Source of the DNA: Magnetospirillum sp. SS-4
GTDB lineage: Bacteria; Pseudomonadota; Alphaproteobacteria; Rhodospirillales; Magnetospirillaceae
Length of the DNA: 64,000 nt
Assembly (NCBI RefSeq): GCF_902729425.1
Contig: NZ_CACVCH010000002.1
Span: 112,022 to 176,021 of the forward strand
Direction of reading: 5' to 3'
How positions within the stretch are numbered: the stretch's first letter is position 1; each line of letters opens with the position of its first letter. This document shows, piece by piece, positions 57,202 through 64,000 of the stretch. The position numbers and the translations under genes were made by a program. The notes beneath the pieces were generated by a model, which saw nothing but the letters and a program-made list of their open reading frames with translations, made no database searches and was not told the origin of the DNA.

Positions 57202-57399
57202 ATGCGGCAGGATGAAGCCGGCACCATCGACAGATTGGCCATGCTTCTCGACGACGAGGCCTCGGGACGTCCGTTCGACCCCCTCGAGGCCATTCGCCTG
57301 GCCCAGGACGTATCGCGGATCATTCCCGAAATCGCCCCCTTCATGTCCAGCCTGATCGGCCGCATGAAGTCGCGTCACGCCCGCATGGCCGCCGCCTGA
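57202..57399 (+). CDS. small hypothetical protein, 65 residues
   Basis: Starts MRQDEAGTIDRLAMLLDDEA behind GGGGGGAAG; an in-frame ATG at 57151 would begin inside the predicted promoter. The product is helical, acidic in the first half and basic at the end (RMKSRHARMAAA), with no membrane segment. I do not recognise it. It diverges from hsp20 and ends before a strong hairpin, so it is a single-gene unit with its own promoter and terminator, which supports expression. Confidence 0.6.
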   Translation: MRQDEAGTIDRLAMLLDDEASGRPFDPLEAIRLAQDVSRIIPEIAPFMSSLIGRMKSRHARMAAA

Positions 57400-57421
57400 C
57401 CCTGACGTCGCGCCTGCGGAT

Positions 57422-57451
57422 GGGGGAGCGGCCGCCACCGTCCGCTCCCCC
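57422..57451. terminator. strong bidirectional hairpin before trpB2
   Basis: GGGGGAGCGG (57422-57431) and CCGCTCCCCC (57442-57451) form a perfect 10-bp stem with a 10-base loop in the 63-base convergent gap between the small gene and trpB2. CCTTT follows on the plus strand. Confidence 0.65.
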
Positions 57452-57462
57452 CCTTTCCGGCA

Positions 57463-58827
57463 TTATTCGGCGGCGACCTTGGGCAGGCTGGCGAGAGCCT
57501 CGTCCAGGGCGTCCTGGTCGTAGGGGACGTCCATCAGTTTGCCGGCGAAGTAGTCGGTATAGGCCTGCATGTCGAAGTGGCCGTGTCCCGACAGGTTGAA
57601 CAAGATGGTCTCGGCCTTGCCCTCGGCCTTGCAGCGCAGGGCCTCGTCGATCGCCCCCTTGACCGCATGGGTGGATTCCGGCGCCGGCACGATGCCTTCG
57701 GCGCGGGCGAACTGCACGCCGGCGGTGAAGCATTCGATCTGCTGGAAGGCCTTGGCCTCGATCAGCCCCAGTTCCTTGACATGGCTGACCATGGGGGCCA
57801 TGCCGTGATAGCGCAGCCCGCCGGCATGGAAGCCCGGCGGCATGAAGGTGGACCCCAGGGTGTGCATCTTGACCAGCGGGGTCAGGTGGCCGGTGTCGCC
57901 GAAATCATAGGCGTAGACGCCCTTGGTCAGGGTCGGGCAATTGGCCGGTTCCACCGCGACGATGCGGACCTTGTCGCCCTTCAGCTTCTCGCGGATATAG
58001 GGGAAGGCGAGGCCGGCGAAGTTGGAGCCGCCGCCGGTGGCGGCGACGATGACGTCCGGCTTGTCGCCGGCCATCTCCATCTGCATCATCGCTTCCTCGC
58101 CGATAATGGTCTGGTGCAGCAGCACATGGTTCAGAACGCTGCCCAGCGCGTACTTGGTGTCGTCGCGCTGGGCGGCCATCTCAACCGCCTCCGAGATGGC
58201 GATGCCCAGCGATCCGTTGGATTCGGGAAAGCGTTCCAGGATGGCGCGGCCGGCATTGGTCAGCGGCGACGGGCTGGGAATGCACTTGGCGCCGTAGGTT
58301 TCCATCAGGGCGCGGCGATAGGGCTTCTGGTTGTAGGAGATCTTGACCATGTAGACCTCCACCTCCAGCCCATAGAGCGAGGCGGCAAAGGCCAGCGACG
58401 AGCCCCACTGACCGGCGCCGGTCTCGGTGGTCAGGCGCTTGACGCCTTCCTGCTTGTTGTAGAAGGCCTGCGGCACCGAGGTGTTGGGCTTGTGGCTGCC
58501 GGACGGGCTGACGCCCTCGTACTTGAAATAGATCCTGGCCGGGGTGCCCAGCGCCTTTTCCAGCCGTTCGGCCCTGATCAGCGGCGCGGGACGCCACAGC
58601 TTGTAGACGTCGCGCACCGGCTCGGGGATGTCGATCCAGCGTTCGGTGCTGACCTCCTGCATGATCACCGCCATCGGAAAGATGGGGGACAGGTCGTCGG
58701 GGCCGATGGGCTGGCCGGTGCCGGGATGGAGCGGCGGCGGCAACGGGGCCGGCAGGTCGGCGGCCAGATTGTACCAGGCCTTGGGCATGCGGTCCTCGGG
58801 CAGCAGGAACTTCTTGGTATCGCTCAT
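57463..58827 (-). CDS. TrpB2-type tryptophan synthase beta-like enzyme
   Basis: A 454-residue PLP enzyme of the TrpB2 subfamily, longer than canonical TrpB (about 400) and with the typical N-terminal extension. The PLP lysine is in [11 protein letters not shown], followed by [13 protein letters not shown], the phosphate-binding [12 protein letters not shown] and [10 protein letters not shown]. TrpB2 acts without an alpha subunit and can condense indole (or serine-derived aminoacrylate) alone. No trpA is adjacent; instead it lies 55 bases downstream of the indolepyruvate oxidoreductase gene in the same direction, a linkage also seen in archaea. The GGGAGG ribosome site precedes ATG at 58827. 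Confidence 0.92.
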   Translation of the reverse strand: MSDTKKFLLPEDRMPKAWYNLAADLPAPLPPPLHPGTGQPIGPDDLSPIFPMAVIMQEVSTERWIDIPEPVRDVYKLWRPAPLIRAERLEKALGTPARIYFKYEGVSPSGSHKPNTSVPQAFYNKQEGVKRLTTETGAGQWGSSLAFAASLYGLEVEVYMVKISYNQKPYRRALMETYGAKCIPSPSPLTNAGRAILERFPESNGSLGIAISEAVEMAAQRDDTKYALGSVLNHVLLHQTIIGEEAMMQMEMAGDKPDVIVAATGGGSNFAGLAFPYIREKLKGDKVRIVAVEPANCPTLTKGVYAYDFGDTGHLTPLVKMHTLGSTFMPPGFHAGGLRYHGMAPMVSHVKELGLIEAKAFQQIECFTAGVQFARAEGIVPAPESTHAVKGAIDEALRCKAEGKAETILFNLSGHGHFDMQAYTDYFAGKLMDVPYDQDALDEALASLPKVAAE

Positions 58828-58882
58828 TTGGTAACCTCCCATTGGATGATTATGGCTCATCCTGTTTGTGGTCTTGTCGTTC

Positions 58883-61800
58883 TCATTCAGCGGCGAGCGG
58901 GCGTGTCCTCCCCTCGCCGAGACGGGCCAGCAATTCGGCCCGCCGGGTTTCCGCCTCCCGGACGGAGCGGCGCTTGACCGGGCCGAAGCCCCGGATACGG
59001 TCGGGCAGGGCGGCCAGTTCCACCGCCGCATCGTATGAGTCCGGCGACAACCGGCGCAAGATCCCGGTCACGTCGGCTTCGTAGCGGGCAATCAGCCGGC
59101 GCTCCAGCCGGCGGTCCGCTCCGAACCGGAAGGGATCGAACATCCCCCCCCGCAGCCGCCGCAAGCCGGCCAGCAGACGCAGCGCCGGCAGCAGCCAGGG
59201 GCCGAAAGCCAGCTTGCGCGGGCGGGTTTCGTCGTCGGTGGCGAAGCCGAGCAGGAAGCGGAGACGGACCTTGCCCTCGAACTGTTCGCCCAGGCCGGCG
59301 ATAAAGCGCGGATCGGACAACTGGCGGGCCACCTCGTATTCGTCCTTGAAGGCCAGCAGCTTGGCGTAGCCTCGCGCCACCGCCAGACTGAGGCGCGCCC
59401 CCTTGTCGGGAAGGGTGGAATCGGCACGCTCGACGGTTTCGACGAAGGCTCGGTAGCGGGCGGCATAGGCCTCGTCATGATAGACGGCGAGGCGGGCGAC
59501 GTTGTCGGCCACCAGTTCCCCCAGGGAAGGCTCGGCGCGTTCGGGCGCGGCCTCCGGCAAGCCGGCGGCTTGCCGCGCCTTGTCGGAATCGTGGGCGAAG
59601 CGGCGGCCCCAGGCGAAGGATTCCAGATTTTCAGTCACCGCCACGCCGTTCAGGCGGATGGCCGCGTGCAGCGATACCTCGGACAGCGGAATCAGGCCGC
59701 GCTGGAAGGCGTACCCCAGCAGCAGGATGTTGGTGAACAGCGAGTCGCCCGACAGGTGCCGGGACAAGGTCGTCGCCGCCACCTCGTCCACGCAATCCGC
59801 TCCCAGGCGCTCGGATATGGCCCGTCTCAGGGCGCTGACGTCGGGGATGGCGTCGGGGGACAGCACGCTGGCGGCGGTGGGGGCGACGTCGCCGTTCACC
59901 ACCGCCCGGGTTCTGCCGCGTCGCAGCCGGGAGACCGCCGCCGGGCCGCCCGCCACCACCATGTCGGCGGCGATCAGGGCGTCGGCGCCCCCCATGGCCA
60001 GCCGGGGGGCGTGCAGACGGGAGGAATCGTCGGCGATCCGGACATAGCCCAGCACGCCGCCGCCTTTCTGGGCCAGCCCGTTGAAGTCCAGCACCGTGGC
60101 CGCCTTGCCGTCGAAAGATGCGGCATGGCCGATGATCTGGGTGATGGTGACCACGCCGGTGCCGCCGATGCCGGCCACCAGGATGCCCCAGGGACGCCCG
60201 GCCGGCGGCGGGGCCGGCGGCGGTGGCAGCCAGTCGGCCGCCAGGAGAGCGGGGGGCCTCGTCCGCTCTCCCTCGACCATGACGAAGCTGGGGCAGAAGC
60301 CCTCGGCGCAGGTGAAGTCCTGGTTGCACGACGACTGGTCGATGTGGCGCTTGATTCCCTGGGGAGTCGCCACCGGCGTTACCGAGACGCAGTTGGAGAC
60401 CCGAAGGCAATCGCCGCAGCCCTCGCAGACCTCCTGATTGATGACGACGCGGCGGCGCCTGTCGGCCGCCTCGCCCTTGCGGCGTCGGCGGCGCAGCTCG
60501 GCGGCGCAGACTTGGTCGAAGATCAGCACCGACACGCCCGGCCACCGGCGCAGTTCCCGCTGCACCGCATCCAGTTCGGAACGGTGGTGCAAGGTGGCGC
60601 CCATGACGAGGTCACGGGGACGGTGGCGACCGGGATCGTCGGAAACCAGGGCGATGCGGTCGACGCCTTCATGCCGCAACTGGTGGGTGATGCGGGCGAT
60701 GTCGAGATGACCGTCCAGCGGCTGGCCGCCGGTCATGGCGACGGCGTCGTTGTAGAGGATCTTGTAGGTGATGGTGAGGCCGGCCGCCACCGCCTGGCGA
60801 ATGGCGGTGCTGCCGGAATGGACATAGGTGCCGTCTCCCAGGTTCTGGAAGATGTGCTCCATGTCGCTGAACGGCTGGATGCCCATCCAGTTGACGCCCT
60901 CGGCCCCCATGTGGAGGACGCTGCTGGTGTCGCGCGGCATCCACGCCGCCATGACATGGCAGCCGGTACCGGCCATGGCCAGACTGCCCTCGGGCACGCG
61001 GGTCGAGCCGTTGTGGGGACAGCCGGAGCAGAAGAATGGGGGGCGCGGCGGCCGGCCCGGCGGGCCAAGGGACTGAATCTCCCGCTCCTTGGCGTCGAGA
61101 TGCCTCAGGTAGTCGCGGGGGCCGGGTTCGGCGGCAAGGCCCAGGCGCTCGACCAGCACCCGGGCGATGGCCTCGGGGGACAGCTCGCCGCAGGAAGGCA
61201 GCAACGGCCGTCCCGATTCGTCGGTCTTGCCGATGATCTCCGGCCGTTCCGAGGCGGGCAGGCGGTAGCACAGCTCCTTCAACTGCGGCTCGATCACGCC
61301 CCGCTTTTCCTCGACCACCAGAATGGTCGGGGTTCCCCGGGTGAAGGCCAGGGAACCCTCGGGTTCCAGCGGCCAGGTCATGCCCACCTTGTAGAGCCCC
61401 AGCCCCAGGGCCGCCGCCCGCTCGCAATCCACGCCGAGATCATCCAGCGCCTGGCGCAGGTCCAGCCACGCCTTGCCGGCGGCCATGATTCCAAGCCGGG
61501 GCCGCTCGGCTCCGAACGCCAGCCGGTCCAGGCGGTTGGCGCGGGCGAAGGCCTGGGCGGCGCGCAGCTTGTGGCGTTGCAGCCGATCTTCCTGGGCCAG
61601 TTGCGGATCGCCGAAACGGATGTGCAGCCCGCCCGGCGGCGGGTCGAACGGCGGCATGACGATGGCGGGGCGGCGAGGAGCGAACAACACCAGGGCCGAG
61701 CTTTCCACCGTTTCGCTGACGGTGACGAAGCCGGCGTAACAGCCTGAATAGCGCGACAGGGCGAACCCCATCAGCCCCAGGTCGAGATAATCCTGAAGCC

Positions 61801-62326
61801 CGGCCGGACACAGGACCGGCATCATCCAGGACATCATCAGCTGTTCGCTTTGGTGCGCCATGCTCGACGACATGGCGCCGTGGTCGTCGCCCACCACCAC
61901 CAGCACGCCGCCCTTTGGGGACGAGCCCAGGGAATTGGCGTGCTTCAGGGCATCGCCGGCCCGGTCCAGCCCCGGCCCCTTGCCGTACCACAGGGCGAAC
62001 ACCCCGTCATGGCGGGCGCCAGGAAACAGCGGCACCTGCTGGCTGCCGATGACGGCGGTGGCGGCCATCTCCTCGTTGATGGCGGGGCGAAAGACGATGC
62101 CGGCCTCGGCCAGCGCCCGCTGCGCCTTCCACAGCGCCTGATCGTAGCCGCCCAGCGGGCTGCCGCGATAGCCGGAGATGAAGCCGGCGGTGTTCAGCCC
62201 GGCCGCGCGGTCGCGGCGGCTTTGCTCCAGCGGCAAACGCACCAGCACCTGGGTGCCGGTCAGAAAGGCGGCATCATCGCTGCCGGCGACGGACGCGCCG
62301 CCGCCCGTGTCTTCGGGGGTCACCAT
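58883..62326 (-). CDS. indolepyruvate:ferredoxin oxidoreductase, IorA-IorB fusion
   Basis: A 1147-residue single-chain enzyme that oxidatively decarboxylates aryl-2-oxoacids from Trp, Phe and Tyr to aryl-CoA with reduction of ferredoxin. The N-terminal ThDP-dependent IorA part ([20 protein letters not shown] region, [29 protein letters not shown]) leads to a ferredoxin-type segment at about residues 630-682 (CEGCGDC and [15 protein letters not shown]), then the gamma/IorB part ([13 protein letters not shown]). Start [10 protein letters not shown] was chosen over an upstream ATG with unrelated sequence. Upstream of trpB2 and divergent from an Lrp-type regulator. Confidence 0.92.
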   Translation of the reverse strand: MVTPEDTGGGASVAGSDDAAFLTGTQVLVRLPLEQSRRDRAAGLNTAGFISGYRGSPLGGYDQALWKAQRALAEAGIVFRPAINEEMAATAVIGSQQVPLFPGARHDGVFALWYGKGPGLDRAGDALKHANSLGSSPKGGVLVVVGDDHGAMSSSMAHQSEQLMMSWMMPVLCPAGLQDYLDLGLMGFALSRYSGCYAGFVTVSETVESSALVLFAPRRPAIVMPPFDPPPGGLHIRFGDPQLAQEDRLQRHKLRAAQAFARANRLDRLAFGAERPRLGIMAAGKAWLDLRQALDDLGVDCERAAALGLGLYKVGMTWPLEPEGSLAFTRGTPTILVVEEKRGVIEPQLKELCYRLPASERPEIIGKTDESGRPLLPSCGELSPEAIARVLVERLGLAAEPGPRDYLRHLDAKEREIQSLGPPGRPPRPPFFCSGCPHNGSTRVPEGSLAMAGTGCHVMAAWMPRDTSSVLHMGAEGVNWMGIQPFSDMEHIFQNLGDGTYVHSGSTAIRQAVAAGLTITYKILYNDAVAMTGGQPLDGHLDIARITHQLRHEGVDRIALVSDDPGRHRPRDLVMGATLHHRSELDAVQRELRRWPGVSVLIFDQVCAAELRRRRRKGEAADRRRRVVINQEVCEGCGDCLRVSNCVSVTPVATPQGIKRHIDQSSCNQDFTCAEGFCPSFVMVEGERTRPPALLAADWLPPPPAPPPAGRPWGILVAGIGGTGVVTITQIIGHAASFDGKAATVLDFNGLAQKGGGVLGYVRIADDSSRLHAPRLAMGGADALIAADMVVAGGPAAVSRLRRGRTRAVVNGDVAPTAASVLSPDAIPDVSALRRAISERLGADCVDEVAATTLSRHLSGDSLFTNILLLGYAFQRGLIPLSEVSLHAAIRLNGVAVTENLESFAWGRRFAHDSDKARQAAGLPEAAPERAEPSLGELVADNVARLAVYHDEAYAARYRAFVETVERADSTLPDKGARLSLAVARGYAKLLAFKDEYEVARQLSDPRFIAGLGEQFEGKVRLRFLLGFATDDETRPRKLAFGPWLLPALRLLAGLRRLRGGMFDPFRFGADRRLERRLIARYEADVTGILRRLSPDSYDAAVELAALPDRIRGFGPVKRRSVREAETRRAELLARLGEGRTRPLAAE

Positions 62327-62475
62327 CCGCGAACGTACTCCCAAGTGGCACGGCCCGTGGCGATTCGGCCATTTTGGCCGATCCGGTCGCACGGGGAGTC
62401 CCAACCCGGAAAAACATCCCCGCGAATCGCATGCCTTATGATTATTGTCGAAAATTATAGGCTCAATCCCGGAGG

Positions 62476-62493
62476 TGTTTCATTGCTAAAACA
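62476..62493. promoter_or_regulatory. candidate Lrp-type operator dyad
   Basis: TGTTT (62476-62480) and AAACA (62489-62493) form an 18-base dyad with an 8-base centre, lying in the 231-base, partly AT-rich gap between the divergent oxidoreductase and Lrp/AsnC genes. The spacing suits a winged-helix dimer, but no consensus for this regulator is known to me. Confidence 0.3.
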
Positions 62494-62557
62494 ATATTCC
62501 AGCGGTAGGTTTAGGGTTGAATCATCCATGATTTCCAGACTTGGGGGATGAATCGTC

Positions 62558-63037
62558 TTGCAAACACCGGATGCCTTCGATCGAAAGATCCTGTCCGAGC
62601 TTCAGCGCAACGGGCGGCTGTCCATCGCCGAATTATCGGAGCGGGTGGGGCTGTCGGCGTCGCCCTGCTGGCGCCGGGTGCGCATGCTGGAGGAGGCGGG
62701 AGTGATTCGCGGCTACACCGCCCTGGTCGATCCGGCCGCTCTGGGCCTGGGGCTCAACGTCTTCGTCGCCGCGACCATCGACCTCCACCGCGCCGCCGAG
62801 TTCGAGGCGGCGATCATGAAACGGCCGGAAGTTCTGGAATGCTTCGCCATGACCGGCGATCAGGATTACCTGCTGCATGTGATCACCGCCGATATCGAGG
62901 CGTTCGACCGCTTCCTGCGCGAGGACCTGATCCACATGCCCGGCGTCGACAAGGTGAAGTCCAGCTTTGCCCTGAAGGCGATCAAGAGCACCAGCTCGTT
63001 GCCCGTCGACGTCGCGTCGCGGAGCGAAATCCCGTAA
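62558..63037 (+). CDS. Lrp/AsnC-family transcriptional regulator
   Basis: A 159-residue regulator. The N-terminal helix-turn-helix reads DAFDRKILSELQRNGRLSIAELSERVGLSASPCWRRVRMLEEAGVI in consecutive pieces, and the C-terminal RAM/ACT-like domain follows with VLECFAMTGDQDYLLHV, the effector-binding turn. The start is TTG at 62558, preceded by GGGGGAT; no ATG in frame fits. Lrp-type regulators bind amino acids, and this one is divergent from the aromatic 2-oxoacid oxidoreductase, so an aromatic amino acid is a sensible effector guess. Confidence 0.93.
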   Translation: MQTPDAFDRKILSELQRNGRLSIAELSERVGLSASPCWRRVRMLEEAGVIRGYTALVDPAALGLGLNVFVAATIDLHRAAEFEAAIMKRPEVLECFAMTGDQDYLLHVITADIEAFDRFLREDLIHMPGVDKVKSSFALKAIKSTSSLPVDVASRSEIP

Positions 63038-63169
63038 GGTCGTCGGCCGCATCGACGGGGCGGGACGGATTTGCGCGAGTGTCGCGGCCATTCCAAGGCC
63101 GGCTCTGGCGGATGGGGTAGGCTGGCAGAGCAAACCTTCTATCGTTTAAAATAAAGTCGTCAGATGATT

Positions 63170-63499
63170 TCAGACGGATGATCGCAGCGCATTTTCCAAT
63201 GGATCGAGATCATCCTGAACCACATCCCAGATACGCCGCGTGTTGGTGCGGAAATACTCATGGATAATGCTGTCGCGAATGCCGGCGATGGCCCGCCAGG
63301 GGATTTCCGGATGGGCGACTTTGAAATCCGGGTCGATGGCCTTGACCGCCTCGCCGATCACGCCGATGGAATAGAGCACCGAGCGGACGACAACGGGATT
63401 CTTCTCGAACGCGGCAAGATTCATTCCCTGGGTATCCACCCTAATATCAGCAATCGCCGCCAGAATGTCGCCGAGTCTGTCCCGATGCCCGCGCGGCAT
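63170..63499 (-). CDS. hepT: HepT-type toxin (DUF86 HEPN nuclease)
   Basis: A 109-residue HEPN-domain protein. The nuclease motif R-x4-H-x-Y is intact in RDSIIHEYF, and family segments YSIGVIGEAVKAI and PWRAIAGIRD surround it. HepT cleaves RNA and is neutralised by its MntA partner through AMPylation of the motif tyrosine. The ATG overlaps the mntA stop by one base (TAATG), as expected for a coupled antitoxin-toxin pair. Confidence 0.92.
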   Translation of the reverse strand: MPRGHRDRLGDILAAIADIRVDTQGMNLAAFEKNPVVVRSVLYSIGVIGEAVKAIDPDFKVAHPEIPWRAIAGIRDSIIHEYFRTNTRRIWDVVQDDLDPLENALRSSV

Positions 63500-63801
63500 T
63501 AGAACACCCGGACCTGATCGTGTTCGAACGCCGCCCGCACGGCCGGCCGGAACGACTCGATCTCCCCCAGGTCGACGGGACGGCCGAGCACATCCTCCAG
63601 CAGCAGACGGGTGTCCTCCATGCGGATCAGCGAGAACGAACGACCGGCTTCGATCTCGACGGCGATGTCGATGTCGCTGTCGTCGCGTGCCTCGCCACGG
63701 GCCACGGACCCGAACACCGACAGATGCGCGACGCCCCGGCTACGAAGCTCGGCCTCCGTCGCCTTGAGGCGCTGCATGACGTGTTGAAGGGGGGCTGCCA
63801 T
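63499..63801 (-). CDS. mntA: MntA-type minimal nucleotidyltransferase antitoxin
   Basis: A 100-residue minimal nucleotidyltransferase. The active-site signature is complete: LSVFGSVARGEARDDSDIDI gives G-S-x-A-R-G and the two metal-binding aspartates, with a third acidic residue in DLGEIE. It should transfer AMP to HepT and block the toxin. First gene of the pair; the ribosome site before ATG at 63801 is weak. Confidence 0.92.
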   Translation of the reverse strand: MAAPLQHVMQRLKATEAELRSRGVAHLSVFGSVARGEARDDSDIDIAVEIEAGRSFSLIRMEDTRLLLEDVLGRPVDLGEIESFRPAVRAAFEHDQVRVF

Positions 63802-64000
63802 TGAATTTTCGCCCGTTGCGGATCAAGCTCGTGACCCAAGGATAGGGCGGGATGGCGCTGGCCGCAAGAAATTGGGTGGAGAGGGTAATGGTGGACTATA
63901 GGTTCGGTTACAGGTTCACCGCTATCTCAGCGAGACATACCAATGGGTTTAAAGAAAAGTCGCTACGTAGATCGAGGACTCGCGTAGCGGTGCGCGGCCA
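63802..64000. other. right-edge region without a recognised gene
   Basis: About 200 bases upstream of mntA contain no open frame of substance. Near the end CGCTACG (63961-63967) and CGTAGCG (63983-63989) form a 7-bp inverted repeat; whatever it belongs to lies beyond the window. Confidence 0.4.

Noticed and set aside
63961..63989. Inverted repeat CGCTACG/CGTAGCG at the right edge, considered as an insertion-sequence end or tRNA arm
   Set aside because: Only 7 bp with a 15-base spacer, no cloverleaf elements and no transposase sequence; context is cut by the window.

Overview
The window is a GC-rich chromosomal stretch with tightly packed operons and very little intergenic DNA; no gap between genes exceeds 300 bases. 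Gene content points to an alphaproteobacterium of the Rhodospirillales, probably Magnetospirillum/Paramagnetospirillum or a close relative. The pointers are soluble chemoreceptors including a globin-coupled one, a large fused indolepyruvate:ferredoxin oxidoreductase beside a TrpB2-type enzyme, a MaoC-phosphotransacylase fusion next to acetate kinase, hopanoid-type hpnC/hpnE, and an alphaproteobacterial RpoH promoter. The genus is an inference from gene families, not from a marker gene. I see no rRNA, tRNA, CRISPR array, insertion sequence or prophage.

Layout. 1-3.6 kb: a minus-strand operon (transglutaminase-like protein, mazG, lipoprotein, truncated YdfG-like dehydrogenase) with an OmpA-family lipoprotein upstream. 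3.8-7.4 kb: uvrA and a GDT1-type cation exporter. 7.4-14.3 kb: a TPR-methyltransferase, an unrecognised repeat protein, an NlpD-like LytM lipoprotein and a globin-MCP-PilZ receptor. 14.3-18.7 kb: a DUF815 ATPase, then yajC-secD-secF and a Mth938/NDUFAF3-like gene. 18.8-25.5 kb: two small genes, a pilin-like membrane protein, alr-mlaE-mlaF, a LuxR-type response regulator and a hybrid histidine kinase that may be its partner. 25.6-33.4 kb: a PatZ-like protein acetyltransferase diverging from a MaoC-phosphotransacylase/ackA operon, an M32 carboxypeptidase and elbB. 33.4-40.5 kb: recG diverging from sdhE-mfd, then a PLP aminotransferase. 40.6-43.5 kb: a pentapeptide-repeat protein, a membrane GH17-like protein and an FkbM methyltransferase. 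43.6-47.3 kb: sodB, hpnE and hpnC, with a divergent NDUFAF6-like pseudo-synthase. 47.5-54.4 kb: a second soluble MCP, putA, DUF2892, a GcvR-like ACT protein, cytochrome c and a methyltransferase-like protein. 54.4-57.4 kb: an OGT-like TPR glycosyltransferase, hsp20 and a small divergent gene. 57.5-63.0 kb: trpB2, the fused indolepyruvate oxidoreductase and a divergent Lrp/AsnC regulator. 63.2-63.8 kb: an mntA-hepT toxin-antitoxin pair.

How the parts fit. Housekeeping repair (uvrA, recG, mfd), protein export (yajC-secDF) and envelope maintenance (mlaFE, LytM, lipoproteins) make up the core. The accessory interest lies in four places. First, two cytoplasmic chemoreceptors share an unusual C-terminal module. 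Second, hsp20 is preceded by a textbook alphaproteobacterial RpoH promoter and a ROSE-like RNA thermometer. Third, hpnC and hpnE are adjacent with no hpnD between them. Fourth, an aromatic 2-oxoacid module (fused oxidoreductase, TrpB2, Lrp-type regulator) sits near the right end.
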